This document shows, in pieces, positions 6,963-13,716 of a stretch of 38,105 nucleotides of DNA (position 1 is the stretch's first letter; the number at the start of each line of letters is the position of its first letter). A model generated the notes under the pieces. It had not been told where the DNA came from. It was given only the letters and a program-made list of their open reading frames with translations, and made no database searches. The DNA lies in the IMG/VR virus record IMGVR_UViG_3300035698_005606, positions 1 through 38,105 of that record; one strand, written 5' to 3'. Origin of the DNA: a virus. The translations under genes were made by a program, and so were the position numbers.

Positions 6963-7106
6963 CTATCTAACTGAAACTATTAACTCAACTAATTGCAACA
7001 TCCGGTCTTGGTTTTCTTCACTTAATGCAGCAATTTTGAGTAACATTTCTTTATGTTTAGGCTTATCTTCAAACGCATCAATTAAATATTTTAATTTGTC
7101 TATCAA
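6963..7106 (-). CDS. Hypothetical helical protein, uncertain start (47 aa or longer)
   Basis: The frame reads MIDKLKYLID to LIVSVR if it starts at TTG one base after the TAA of the membrane protein. There is no ATG. The frame remains open upstream for 13 more codons (EYFGLWERAIKC...) inside the membrane-protein gene. It may therefore be reached by coupling at TTG, or by a +1 shift from the upstream gene. It is strongly helical and charged. Confidence 0.5.
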   Translation of the reverse strand: MIDKLKYLIDAFEDKPKHKEMLLKIAALSEENQDRMLQLVELIVSVR

Positions 7107-7107
7107 T

Positions 7108-7233
7108 TTAATACACTTTATAGCTCGTTCCCATAATCCAAAGTATTCTTATCATTGAAATTGCTAAACTAATTATAAGTATTATTGTTGTAATTCCTAA
7201 TATTGTGCCCATTTCTTCCGAATCAAATTTCAT
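7108..7233 (-). CDS. Small single-span membrane protein (41 aa)
   Basis: It begins MKFDSEEMGT and has one hydrophobic span at about residues 9-34. GGAGG lies 5 bases before the ATG. Downstream the helical 47-residue frame follows with no gap. The membrane segment followed by a soluble helical frame raises the possibility that the two are parts of one protein. Confidence 0.6.
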   Translation of the reverse strand: MKFDSEEMGTILGITTIILIISLAISMIRILWIMGTSYKVY

Positions 7234-7266
7234 ATTGTCCTCCGAACCTATCATTTGTGAATATAG

Positions 7267-7482
7267 TTAAGCGATATAATCAATATATCTACCTATACCC
7301 ATACTCTCCCAAGCTTTTTTAACATCTATCTTTTCACGATTATTAATTTCTGTCTGGGTTACTGTTTCTATTGTCTTCTTTTGCTCTAAACCTGCTTTCA
7401 GTTCTTGACCAATATCTTTCTTTTCGTTGCTATAATACGTTCTCATAAATGGCTCGTATCTATTTATTTTGTTGAAATCCAA
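7267..7482 (-). CDS. Hypothetical protein (71 aa)
   Basis: It probably starts at TTG (AGGTGA lies 3 bases upstream), giving MDFNKINRYE. An internal ATG twelve codons later is the alternative. It is charged and helical and ends in GIGRYIDYIA. It follows RadA by 25 bases in the same direction, so it belongs to the RadA transcript. No motif recognised. Confidence 0.55.
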   Translation of the reverse strand: MDFNKINRYEPFMRTYYSNEKKDIGQELKAGLEQKKTIETVTQTEINNREKIDVKKAWESMGIGRYIDYIA

Positions 7483-7507
7483 AAATCACCTGTAATTTTT
7501 CTACTAT

Positions 7508-8566
7508 TTACAAATCCTTTAATCCGTCCGTTGTTACCTGGAAAGGGGCTTCTCCGTCTGGTAAGTTTGGTGCATCTATTAACTTCGCAACTCTGCTTCC
7601 TTTCTTGCCATGTCTTAAATAAATTCTAAACATACTTCTGTGACCTACTATATGTCCGCCTACGCTTGCAGTTGGGTCTCCGAAGAATTGGTCTGGTTTA
7701 CTCATAACTTGATTAGTCACATATACACATAAATTATGTTGGTCAGCTAATTTAGCTAGTACGTTCATATGTCTATTTATTTTCTGTTGTCTATCTGCTA
7801 ATGTTCCTCGACCTACAAATTCTGCTCTAAACAATGCTATTAAAGAATCTACAACAACTAACTGAATATTCATTTTATCTTTCTTAATTAAATCAATTAC
7901 TTTCTCAGCTAGTAACATCTGGTGGTCTGAATTATGTGCTTTAGCCACTTTAACATTCTTGAGAACTTTTTCTTCGTCTAGTCCTGCGCCTTTAGCCATT
8001 TCTCTTAATCTACTTGGTCTGAAACTTCCTTCTGTGTCAATATACACAGCCACTGCCGTTGGGTCTTGTTTTTGAACATTAACACATAGCTGGTGAGCAA
8101 TTTGTGTCTTAGAACTGCCGTATTGCCCAAAACATTCAACTATCGCTTTAGTCTCAAATCCGCCTCTAAGCATTTCGTCAAAAGCTGCTACGCCTGTCGA
8201 TATTCTAATTACGCTTTCTCGGTCTTTCTCAATTTGAATTGCGTCAGCAAAACCCATATTTAGATTTTCTCTAGCAATATTTATCGTTTTTCTTGCTACT
8301 GCTTCTCCGAAACCACAGGCTTGAGTTAATTGACCGGGACTTGCCACAGCTATACTCATAATATCATAGAATCCTGAAGCTCTTAATTTTTCTGCACTTA
8401 ATGGTCCTACTCCTGGCAAATCTTCAATTTCAGATATTTTTGCAGGTTTTGGAACTTCCACTTTTTTTACTTCAGGTTTTTTCACTATTTTCTGTTCTAC
8501 TTTAGGTTCTGTCATATTCATTCCTTGAAAACTTTTTTTAGTTTCTTCTTTTTTAATTTCAGTCAT
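7508..8566 (-). CDS. radA: RadA recombinase
   Basis: Archaeal RecA/Rad51-family strand-exchange protein of normal length (352 aa). A disordered Lys-rich N-terminus (1-45) is followed by helix-hairpin-helix repeats (LPGVGPLSAEKL at about 49-60, then ACGFGEAVARKTI). The ATPase core starts near 120 with GFETKAIVECFGQYGSSKTQ, the Walker A region, where the usual G-K is S-K. Walker B is LVVVDSLIALFR near residue 240. TNQVMSKPD and GGHIVGH near 290-310 match loops L1/L2. The ATG has a strong GGAGG site. Its presence implies recombination-dependent replication or repair by the virus, and supports an archaeal host. Confidence 0.95.
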   Translation of the reverse strand: MTEIKKEETKKSFQGMNMTEPKVEQKIVKKPEVKKVEVPKPAKISEIEDLPGVGPLSAEKLRASGFYDIMSIAVASPGQLTQACGFGEAVARKTINIARENLNMGFADAIQIEKDRESVIRISTGVAAFDEMLRGGFETKAIVECFGQYGSSKTQIAHQLCVNVQKQDPTAVAVYIDTEGSFRPSRLREMAKGAGLDEEKVLKNVKVAKAHNSDHQMLLAEKVIDLIKKDKMNIQLVVVDSLIALFRAEFVGRGTLADRQQKINRHMNVLAKLADQHNLCVYVTNQVMSKPDQFFGDPTASVGGHIVGHRSMFRIYLRHGKKGSRVAKLIDAPNLPDGEAPFQVTTDGLKDL

Positions 8567-8581
8567 ATTGACCTCCTCTCT

Positions 8582-9028
8582 CTAATTATTTATTTGGGTT
8601 TGTAATTCCCATTTGTCCATAAGTCTTGATACAGTACCAGATTTATTATGTGCAATAACTCCTTCACTTTGTAAAATCTTTAGTGGACCGTAAAAATATT
8701 TATAGTAATCTTTTCTTTCACCGAAAAATTTTGCGAAATCGAATGAGCCTTCTTCCCCTCGATTAAATCTAGTAATCTCTAATTCTGAAATTACGTTCGC
8801 CGCTACTGTTCTTGATTTGATACTTCTACCTATCGCATATGCACTCATAACTTTCCACATAGCAATGATATTTTCTGTAGGCACTTTCTTCTTTACTTTT
8901 TTCTCGTTTATTATTGTTTCGCAAATAAATAATTTCGGTGCTCGGTGAATTATCTTGAAAAAGCCTTGACCTTTTGAACCTGATTTGTCTGTTACTTTTT
9001 GTTCAATCAATAGGCTATAAGGAATCAT
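8582..9028 (-). CDS. Hypothetical protein (148 aa)
   Basis: A basic alpha/beta protein beginning MIPYSLLIEQ. The first half has alternating strands with Lys clusters (KKVKKKVP). The second half, from about residue 85, looks like a winged-helix: RKDYYKYFYG, then ILQSEGVIAHNK and SRLMDKWEL. It lies upstream of radA in the same transcript, with its ATG directly after the upstream TAG. A DNA-binding accessory role is inferred from the context. Confidence 0.6.
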   Translation of the reverse strand: MIPYSLLIEQKVTDKSGSKGQGFFKIIHRAPKLFICETIINEKKVKKKVPTENIIAMWKVMSAYAIGRSIKSRTVAANVISELEITRFNRGEEGSFDFAKFFGERKDYYKYFYGPLKILQSEGVIAHNKSGTVSRLMDKWELQTQINN

Positions 9029-9223
9029 CTATTTAACATCTTCATCTGAAAATTTGAAAGTTTTACCTAACGTTTTTACTACTTTGGATATATCATTAAT
9101 TCTAAATATCCATCTGAATGTTGAATGACCAAGATTTTCTACATTTACGGCTAATGCTTTCAAAACATTATACTCAGTTTGAAGGTATGGTAATTCTAGT
9201 TCAAATAATAAATTAGTTTTCAT
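9029..9223 (-). CDS. Hypothetical protein (64 aa)
   Basis: It begins MKTNLLFELE and has an aromatic motif STFRWIFRIND near the middle, reading like a short helix followed by a strand hairpin. It could be a small winged-helix or partner subunit for the following gene. Start and stop abut both neighbours. Confidence 0.5.
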   Translation of the reverse strand: MKTNLLFELELPYLQTEYNVLKALAVNVENLGHSTFRWIFRINDISKVVKTLGKTFKFSDEDVK

Positions 9224-9224
9224 C

Positions 9225-9458
9225 TTATTTGTAAATGGTTTCTAGATTTATTTCAGCCTGGACCGAATTTAATATTTCTAGAATATCGTCGCAACTATAT
9301 CCTTTAAGCAGTGATTTAATTTTAGTAACTGTTTCTTCTTCATCGTCACGGAAATCAGGCATTATATCTTGTAAAGGTTCAGTAATCTCTTTCGATTTGT
9401 CTACAAGTTTAATATCTAATTGTTCGTTTACTCCTGAACTATCTCCAAATGGTCTCAT
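9225..9458 (-). CDS. Hypothetical acidic protein (77 aa)
   Basis: An acidic helical protein beginning MRPFGDSSGV, with a DDEEETVTK segment and a C-terminal helix. A GAGGT ribosome site lies before the ATG. It sits between the Pol X-like gene and the radA cluster. No motif recognised. Confidence 0.55.
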   Translation of the reverse strand: MRPFGDSSGVNEQLDIKLVDKSKEITEPLQDIMPDFRDDEEETVTKIKSLLKGYSCDDILEILNSVQAEINLETIYK

Positions 9459-9475
9459 ATTATTTTACCTCTTAA

Positions 9476-9958
9476 TTATCTATCTTCGGGATTCTTATAA
9501 TCCATTCCTAAAGCTTCGTAAACTGATTCTTCTGTTTCTCCTGCTATGAATGTTTCTCCTTGCCATAAACCATATTGATTTAATTTATAGCCTAAATCTG
9601 TTGCTTTACCACGCATTTTAATATTTGTTTCTGGACTGCCTGTTGAATAACAAAGTAGTGCTCCAAATCCTTTTCTTGGTGCAACGTATAATTCTATTTT
9701 AATTCCGTTTTTACGTCCACCTTTTAAAATTCCCATCGGTTCTTTTTTAACTTGGTTTCTATGTAACTCATCTGCCCATTTAACAAAGGCAGTTTCAAAA
9801 TCGAAAAAATCTTCTTTTGCTATACATACATCAATATCGCCTATGTCATTTAGGTTTCTTCTAACGCTACCTGCAACAACTACTCCAGGATGTAATTTTT
9901 CTATCTCTTCGGCTACTGGTGCTACAAATAATCTTGGTCTTCTCATTTCTTTACTCAT
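9476..9958 (-). CDS. Minimal Pol X / beta-type nucleotidyltransferase
   Basis: The 160 residues match the palm and thumb of family X DNA polymerases. AGSVRRNLNDIGDIDVCI at about 30-47 is the G-S-x-R-R...D-x-D nucleotidyltransferase motif. ALLCYSTGS near 100 and MRGKATDLGYKLNQYGLW follow, and the C-terminus DYKNPEDR is like the last segment of Pol beta. The N-terminal 8-kDa and fingers domains are absent. The third carboxylate appears as Glu (KIELYV) where Asp is usual. It may be a gap-filling polymerase or a terminal transferase acting with RadA and SSB. Its start overlaps the gene upstream by 4 bases. Confidence 0.85.
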   Translation of the reverse strand: MSKEMRRPRLFVAPVAEEIEKLHPGVVVAGSVRRNLNDIGDIDVCIAKEDFFDFETAFVKWADELHRNQVKKEPMGILKGGRKNGIKIELYVAPRKGFGALLCYSTGSPETNIKMRGKATDLGYKLNQYGLWQGETFIAGETEESVYEALGMDYKNPEDR

Positions 9959-10302
9959 TTTAACTTATCCAAAATTAATGCTTTTATTTCTTTTTTCAAT
10001 TCTTTTACGAATGCGTCCATATCAAATTTAGCAATAATATCTTTCTTAGTTACTGTTTCTAAATGTATCACTTGTGTTTTTATTGCTTCTCTAACAACAA
10101 AATTAGTTTCCTTTGTCATTGAACGTTTAATTTTATCTTCAAAATTATGCCATGACATTCCTTTAATGTGTGCTTCAATTTTTGACCTAATATTTACGTC
10201 AATTTGTTTATTTAATTGAACACGAATTTCTTGTTTTGTTACGTCTTCTAAAAGGTCTTTACGTATTTCTTTTATTTCATTTCCACTTAATTTTATTATC
10301 AT
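9955..10302 (-). CDS. Hypothetical basic helical protein (115 aa)
   Basis: A Lys/Ile/Glu-rich protein, almost all helix, with several possible coiled-coil stretches (residues 1-50 and 85-115). It is coupled by ATGA overlap to the Pol X-like gene downstream, so it may be a partner of that enzyme, but this is inference. No family recognised. Confidence 0.55.
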   Translation of the reverse strand: MIIKLSGNEIKEIRKDLLEDVTKQEIRVQLNKQIDVNIRSKIEAHIKGMSWHNFEDKIKRSMTKETNFVVREAIKTQVIHLETVTKKDIIAKFDMDAFVKELKKEIKALILDKLK

Positions 10303-10305
10303 TTT

Positions 10306-10749
10306 CTAGTCCACCTCGAACTCACTCAATCTCATCTGTTCAGGGTCAATTTGCGGAGATATTTTTTTGGGGATGTATCTTTTTACTTCTTTACCCCACT
10401 CATTTTGCCCAACTTTATCGTAACAAGTTTTACCCATACCTAACTTTACTGATTTAGGATTTTTTAATGGTTTACTGCATCTTATACAACTTCTATGTAA
10501 TGCTCCATCTTTTCCTGTCAAAATATTACTATAAATTTGGTCTATTGCTTCTTTATTATCTATCATATAACTTAGCTTATACTTTTCAAGGATTTTCAAA
10601 GCTTCTACTTTTTCGTCTTCTGTACAGTCAGTATGAAACGTAATATATTCTACAATATTTACAATTCTATTTAAATATTCTTCACTTCGAAGTTTTTTCC
10701 TTTTTTCCAAGTTTTTTACTCGGTTTATTAAAGTGGTTACGTGTGACAT
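10306..10749 (-). CDS. Zinc-ribbon protein (DUF6011-like, 147 aa)
   Basis: I choose the ATG that overlaps the upstream TAA (TAATG), giving MSHVTTLINR. The frame stays open six codons further up. The C-terminal part has SCIRCSKPLKNPKSVKLGMG followed by KTCYDK, the C-x-x-C...S-x-x-x-G-x-G-x-x-C pattern of a small zinc ribbon common in phage proteins. The N-terminal 90 residues are helical and basic. Likely a nucleic-acid or nucleoprotein binder, by analogy only. Confidence 0.7.
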   Translation of the reverse strand: MSHVTTLINRVKNLEKRKKLRSEEYLNRIVNIVEYITFHTDCTEDEKVEALKILEKYKLSYMIDNKEAIDQIYSNILTGKDGALHRSCIRCSKPLKNPKSVKLGMGKTCYDKVGQNEWGKEVKRYIPKKISPQIDPEQMRLSEFEVD

Positions 10750-10901
10750 TACCTTAAACCATCCCAAACTTGATAAGCTTTATCTTGTTCATATTCATTA
10801 AACTTTTGTTCAACAAATTTATCAAAATATTGCGGACTTAATTGTGTTGCGTATGCCAATTCTATGGCTATTTCTCTAACTATCTCTTTTTTTATATTCA
10901 T
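10749..10901 (-). CDS. Hypothetical helical protein (50 aa)
   Basis: It starts MNIKKEIVRE and ends AYQVWDGLR. Its start overlaps the upstream TGA (ATGA) and its stop overlaps the downstream ATG (TAATG). It looks wholly helical, with aromatic residues on one face. No function is recognised. Confidence 0.6.
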   Translation of the reverse strand: MNIKKEIVREIAIELAYATQLSPQYFDKFVEQKFNEYEQDKAYQVWDGLR

Positions 10902-11152
10902 CGTAAATTTACTCCTGTTAATTTGCTTATCTGTTCTACTCTTGTTGCATTGTTCGCATCTTCTAAAGCGTATAATAAAATCTCTATTATTTTATTGCCG
11001 TCCCATTCTGATAATTTAGAAATTAATGTGCCTAATGCTTCAGTATCTTTTGCTTTTTCTGGTTCAATGAAAGCTATCTCTTTTTGAATTTCTATAATTT
11101 CTTTCATTTTTACCAAAATTTCTTCTTGTTTAATCTCTTCTTGTGTTGCCAT
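10898..11152 (-). CDS. Hypothetical MATQE protein (84 aa)
   Basis: A Glu/Lys/Ile-rich helical protein beginning MATQEEIKQE, likely coiled coil at residues 1-40, ending in KLTGVNLR. It shares its first five residues with the gene starting at 1995. Its start overlaps the MSEFTTLG gene stop by TAATG. Function unknown. Confidence 0.6.
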   Translation of the reverse strand: MATQEEIKQEEILVKMKEIIEIQKEIAFIEPEKAKDTEALGTLISKLSEWDGNKIIEILLYALEDANNATRVEQISKLTGVNLR

Positions 11153-11265
11153 TATTCTATATCCTTATTAAGTTTTTTACATAATTCTATAGCTTCAGTT
11201 AGTTGTGATTGGAATACTTCGGCTTGTCCTATCGGTACTGTTCCTAATGTAGTAAATTCACTCAT
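11152..11265 (-). CDS. Short MSEFTTLG protein (37 aa)
   Basis: It begins with the same MSEFTTLG as the 128-residue zinc-ribbon gene, with about 26 identical bases over the start. It then diverges to a short helix ending NKDIE. The frame is open further upstream, but the ATGAGTGA overlap with the preceding gene marks the start. It may be a truncated or recombined relative. Confidence 0.55.
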   Translation of the reverse strand: MSEFTTLGTVPIGQAEVFQSQLTEAIELCKKLNKDIE

Positions 11266-11368
11266 TCTGAATCCTTTTCTTTTTCTCTTCCTCTTCAGAA
11301 ACCATTTTGTCCAATTCTCCAGATTTCCAAAGTTCAATTACCTTTTTTCCAAATTTTGTAGTTGCCAT
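11258..11368 (-). CDS. Hypothetical protein, first gene of unit (36 aa)
   Basis: It begins MATTKFGKKV and ends in a charged tail, KKKRIQNE. The C-terminal QNE and the overlap with the next gene repeat the arrangement at 1680-1687. The leader before its ATG contains GTTCGAGGTAAAAAA, as at 1995. It lies directly under promoter copy 3. Confidence 0.55.
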   Translation of the reverse strand: MATTKFGKKVIELWKSGELDKMVSEEEEKKKRIQNE

Positions 11369-11402
11369 ATTTTTTACCTCGAACTTTATTATTATTGCCA
11401 AT

Positions 11403-11463
11403 TTTATTGTGTGTTTATTGGTTTAATATATAGTAGGCAATGGGCATTTATATAGTTTGTGGT
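11403..11463 (-). promoter_or_regulatory. Early promoter repeat, copy 3
   Basis: This 61-bp element is the same as copy 1 except within a 7-base spacer: ACCACAAACTATATAA and, downstream, ACTATATATTAAACC on the minus strand. The identity extends into the untranslated leader, which suggests recent duplication or selection on a binding site. It drives the genes from 11368 leftward. Confidence 0.75.
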
Positions 11464-11476
11464 AACTTAGGATATG

Positions 11477-11722
11477 TTAATATATTTCATAGATTAAATT
11501 GTGGATTTCTGATTTTCGGATTGATAATTTTAAATCTGGTGCGTGTTGCTCTATCACAGAATTAATTATTTTTCCTTTATTTGTTTCATTATCTAACATA
11601 TCGCTTGTTATTCTATGATTACTGATTAATCTTGGGTTTGCATCCATAATTTTATTTCCTGGTTTAACTTTAATTATTTCAGTTTTTATTATGATGTCAT
11701 ATTTTTTTAGGTTGTCAGGCAT
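11477..11722 (-). CDS. Hypothetical protein (81 aa)
   Basis: It starts MPDNLKKYDI and is basic, with several Ile/Asn-rich strands and a C-terminal helix. Its ATG directly follows the upstream TAG. It is the last gene of its unit before promoter copy 3. No motif recognised. Confidence 0.55.
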   Translation of the reverse strand: MPDNLKKYDIIIKTEIIKVKPGNKIMDANPRLISNHRITSDMLDNETNKGKIINSVIEQHAPDLKLSIRKSEIHNLIYEIY

Positions 11723-11875
11723 CTATTTGACCTTTTTAATTTCGAACATTTTACCTTTGAGCCACTCTTTATTGTCTTCGTGGTCTTTCAAATCTTGCAA
11801 TTCTAATTTTAAACTTTCTTCGTTATCACTAGTATAGCTGCTAGCTTTTCCATCTATAAATAAAATAAACGTCAT
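11723..11875 (-). CDS. Hypothetical protein (50 aa)
   Basis: It starts MTFILFIDGK and has a hydrophobic beta strand, then a charged helix, ending EIKKVK. The start overlaps the upstream stop in TAATG and the stop abuts the next ATG. No domain recognised. Confidence 0.55.
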   Translation of the reverse strand: MTFILFIDGKASSYTSDNEESLKLELQDLKDHEDNKEWLKGKMFEIKKVK

Positions 11876-12168
11876 TATATTAACCTCTTTCTCTCAATCA
11901 TAAAATAGAACATTTTCTCTTCATAATTGAAAGCCTTGTCTACAATTTCCGTAATTGGATTTCCTACTATTTTATATTTTCTTCTTGCACACCATAACAC
12001 TTTTTTCTTTATCGCATGTTCTAATTCTTGAGTTACTTTAGTTCCGTTAGGCATATCTATATGAACGCCGTAAGTATTTGTGAAATCACTTACAAAAATC
12101 CATGCGTTTAATTTTATTCGCCTTGTATCAATTTTGCTATTATCTTTTGACATTTCTTTTTTTCTCAA
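11875..12168 (-). CDS. Hypothetical protein (97 aa)
   Basis: The likely start is TTG in a TTGA overlap with the upstream gene (MRKKEMSKDN). An ATG five codons later is the alternative. It has strands with aromatic residues (NAWIFVSDF) and a basic patch KKKVLWCARRKYK in the middle. The composition fits a nucleic-acid-binding alpha/beta protein, but no family is recognised. Confidence 0.55.
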   Translation of the reverse strand: MRKKEMSKDNSKIDTRRIKLNAWIFVSDFTNTYGVHIDMPNGTKVTQELEHAIKKKVLWCARRKYKIVGNPITEIVDKAFNYEEKMFYFMIERKRLI

Positions 12169-12269
12169 TCTAACTTAAGTATTTCTTTATCTATCATATC
12201 CATCTTATCTCGTGTAGCTGATAACATAGTTTCTATTTCTTCCGAATTGAATAATTTATCTTTGCTCAT
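12165..12269 (-). CDS. Hypothetical helical protein (34 aa)
   Basis: It begins MSKDKLFNSE and ends DKEILKLD. GGAGG lies 5-6 bases before the ATG, which overlaps the SWIM gene stop (ATGA). It forms one or two short helices. Function unknown. Confidence 0.55.
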   Translation of the reverse strand: MSKDKLFNSEEIETMLSATRDKMDMIDKEILKLD

Positions 12270-12598
12270 TCTAACCTCCGTACTGTTCCTCGTTGTTCAA
12301 ATATTTCTCCTTGTGCTATTAATAATTTGTATAATTCTGTTCCTGCTAATTCTTCAAATTCTGCTATATCTATCCCTTCTTTAGGAATAAATTCTAATAT
12401 CTCTGAACTGTTCTGTTGCGGTCTTCCGTGCAATTCCATAACCAATTTTAGATGACCACAATTTTGTCTATATTTAAAACCTAAACATTCGCAATTCATA
12501 TTAATTGTGTCTACTTTATATCTACTTTTTCCGTTACTACTCAAAACCAAATATTCGCCTTCAGAGTCTCCAGTAATAATTTTTTCAGTTTTTTTCAT
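12266..12598 (-). CDS. SWIM zinc-finger protein (110 aa)
   Basis: CECLGFKYRQNCGHLKL near residues 36-52 is a clean CxCx(n)CxH SWIM motif, preceded by a strand pair (YLVLSSNGKSRYKV). The remaining 55 residues are mainly helical and acidic. I place the start at MKKTEKIITG, 1 base after the upstream TAA. A GTG eight codons earlier is possible. It is shorter than and dissimilar to the other SWIM protein of the window (5216-5623). Confidence 0.75.
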   Translation of the reverse strand: MKKTEKIITGDSEGEYLVLSSNGKSRYKVDTINMNCECLGFKYRQNCGHLKLVMELHGRPQQNSSEILEFIPKEGIDIAEFEELAGTELYKLLIAQGEIFEQRGTVRRLE

Positions 12599-12599
12599 T

Positions 12600-12833
12600 T
12601 TATAATTTATCCAGTTTATCACATACGTTTTGGTAAACTTCTTTAAATTTTTCTATCATTAATTCATTATAATTTTCTGTTACATTCCTATAACTTTGTT
12701 TCTCTTGATAAAATTTTTCCCAAGATTCGTAAGCACCTGCTAAACCATATTTGTTTACTAAATCTTTCATCAATTTAGTACGAACAAAATTCATATCTGT
12801 AACTCCTTCTAGTAATTTATCTATTGTTGCCAT
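12600..12833 (-). CDS. Hypothetical helical protein (77 aa)
   Basis: It begins MATIDKLLEG and is helical, with Tyr/Trp-rich stretches (GAYESWEKFYQEKQSY). GGAGG lies ahead of its ATG, inside the end of the preceding gene. No motif recognised. Confidence 0.55.
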   Translation of the reverse strand: MATIDKLLEGVTDMNFVRTKLMKDLVNKYGLAGAYESWEKFYQEKQSYRNVTENYNELMIEKFKEVYQNVCDKLDKL

Positions 12834-13029
12834 TTGCTAAGTTTCCTCCCTTATTATGTGGTACTATTTTATATATTTTTATCTTCGGTATGATTTGATG
12901 ATTGCCATTGTCTAAAGATATTTCTATGTAATTATCGTCAAATTCTGTAATGATTCCATAAATGGTCTCAGTTTTTTCTTCTTGATAAACAATCTTTACA
13001 CGTTTACCTATATATTTTTGTAATATCAT
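12817..13029 (-). CDS. Hypothetical small beta-barrel protein (70 aa)
   Basis: Residues 1-55 show the strand-turn pattern of an SH3/Sm-like barrel: YIGKRVKIVYQ, then TIYGIITEFDDNYIEISL, then a third strand pair. Such folds bind RNA or DNA. The tail is Gly/Asn-rich. The start overlaps the winged-helix gene stop by 4 bases (ATGA). Confidence 0.6.
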   Translation of the reverse strand: MILQKYIGKRVKIVYQEEKTETIYGIITEFDDNYIEISLDNGNHQIIPKIKIYKIVPHNKGGNLANGNNR

Positions 13030-13331
13030 TCGCCTATATCTCCAAGTAAACTTTTCAAAACTCTTCTATATTCTGATTCTATCTCTTCTCTTAATTCAAT
13101 ATCTTTAACACATTCCCAGAATATCGGATAAGACTTAATTTTGGTTAAAAGAGTATCTTTGACTAATTTATTTAATTTATATTCTACAGTTCGTTTAGAC
13201 TGTTTTAATTTAAAAACCAGTTCGTCTGTGGTTATTGATTTAGTCAACCAATCATCCGACTTGTATAGTATTACGAGAATTTTCCAATCATCTAGTGTAA
13301 GCTTTCGCTTATTATTTCTTATCTTAACCAT
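13026..13331 (-). CDS. Winged-helix transcription regulator (101 aa)
   Basis: The segment TLDDWKILVILYKSD at about 12-26, then TTDELVFKLKQSKRTVEYKL at 39-58, fits helix 1 and the helix-turn-helix of an archaeal winged-helix regulator, with SKRTVEYKLNKL as the recognition helix. A wing strand (LLTKIKSYPIFW) follows. Its place beside the iteron region makes it a candidate to bind the 19-bp units. Confidence 0.75.
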   Translation of the reverse strand: MVKIRNNKRKLTLDDWKILVILYKSDDWLTKSITTDELVFKLKQSKRTVEYKLNKLVKDTLLTKIKSYPIFWECVKDIELREEIESEYRRVLKSLLGDIGE

Positions 13332-13366
13332 CTTAACTTACCTATCTTTTTTTTAAAATTCTGATT

Positions 13367-13639
13367 TTAGGCTATACGCCAAATATGTATTCTTCTTTTA
13401 GTCCCACCAATAACTTCGTGAACAATTTTTTTATCTTTTTCTAACAGCTCTAAATATTTATGAACCGTATTCCAACTTAACTTAACACCGAGCGGCATTT
13501 TTTCATTAAACGCAACCATAACAGCTTTAGTTGTCATAGTTCCCGATATAGAATTTAATAAACATTCATCATACTCTTTATAGAATAAAAACCCTTCTTT
13601 CATTCCTCTCTTGGCATTTACACTCTCTTTTTTTTCCAT
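13367..13639 (-). CDS. Winged-helix DNA-binding protein (90 aa)
   Basis: After a basic N-terminus, TMTTKAVMVAFNEK and KLSWNTVHKYLELLEKDKKI (about 34-73) form a helix-turn-helix, and the C-terminal strand RRIHIWRIA makes a wing. It is the first gene left of the iteron region, with an AAGGTG site 7 bases before its ATG and its own TATA-like box about 50 bases up. It is the most likely ligand or autoregulator of that region. Confidence 0.75.
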   Translation of the reverse strand: MEKKESVNAKRGMKEGFLFYKEYDECLLNSISGTMTTKAVMVAFNEKMPLGVKLSWNTVHKYLELLEKDKKIVHEVIGGTKRRIHIWRIA

Positions 13640-13682
13640 ATCTAAGCACCTTTTTTTTTGTAATATATTATTATTGTGTTAG

Positions 13683-13695
13683 GGCATATTTAAAT
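13683..13695 (-). promoter_or_regulatory. TATA-like promoter of the winged-helix gene
   Basis: On the minus strand the sequence TTTAAATATGCCC lies about 45-55 bases ahead of the first winged-helix gene, leaving a short leader. It is unlike the early repeat and the late motif, so this gene may have separate control. The adjacent iteron units could overlap it. Confidence 0.45.
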
Positions 13696-13716
13696 GTATG
13701 TATTACGACAATTTTA

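Noticed and set aside
11152-11337. 61-codon version of the MSEFTTLG gene
   Set aside because: The first 24 codons are antiparallel to good sense: they overlap the 36-residue gene, whose stop and the ATGAGTGA junction mark the start at 11265.
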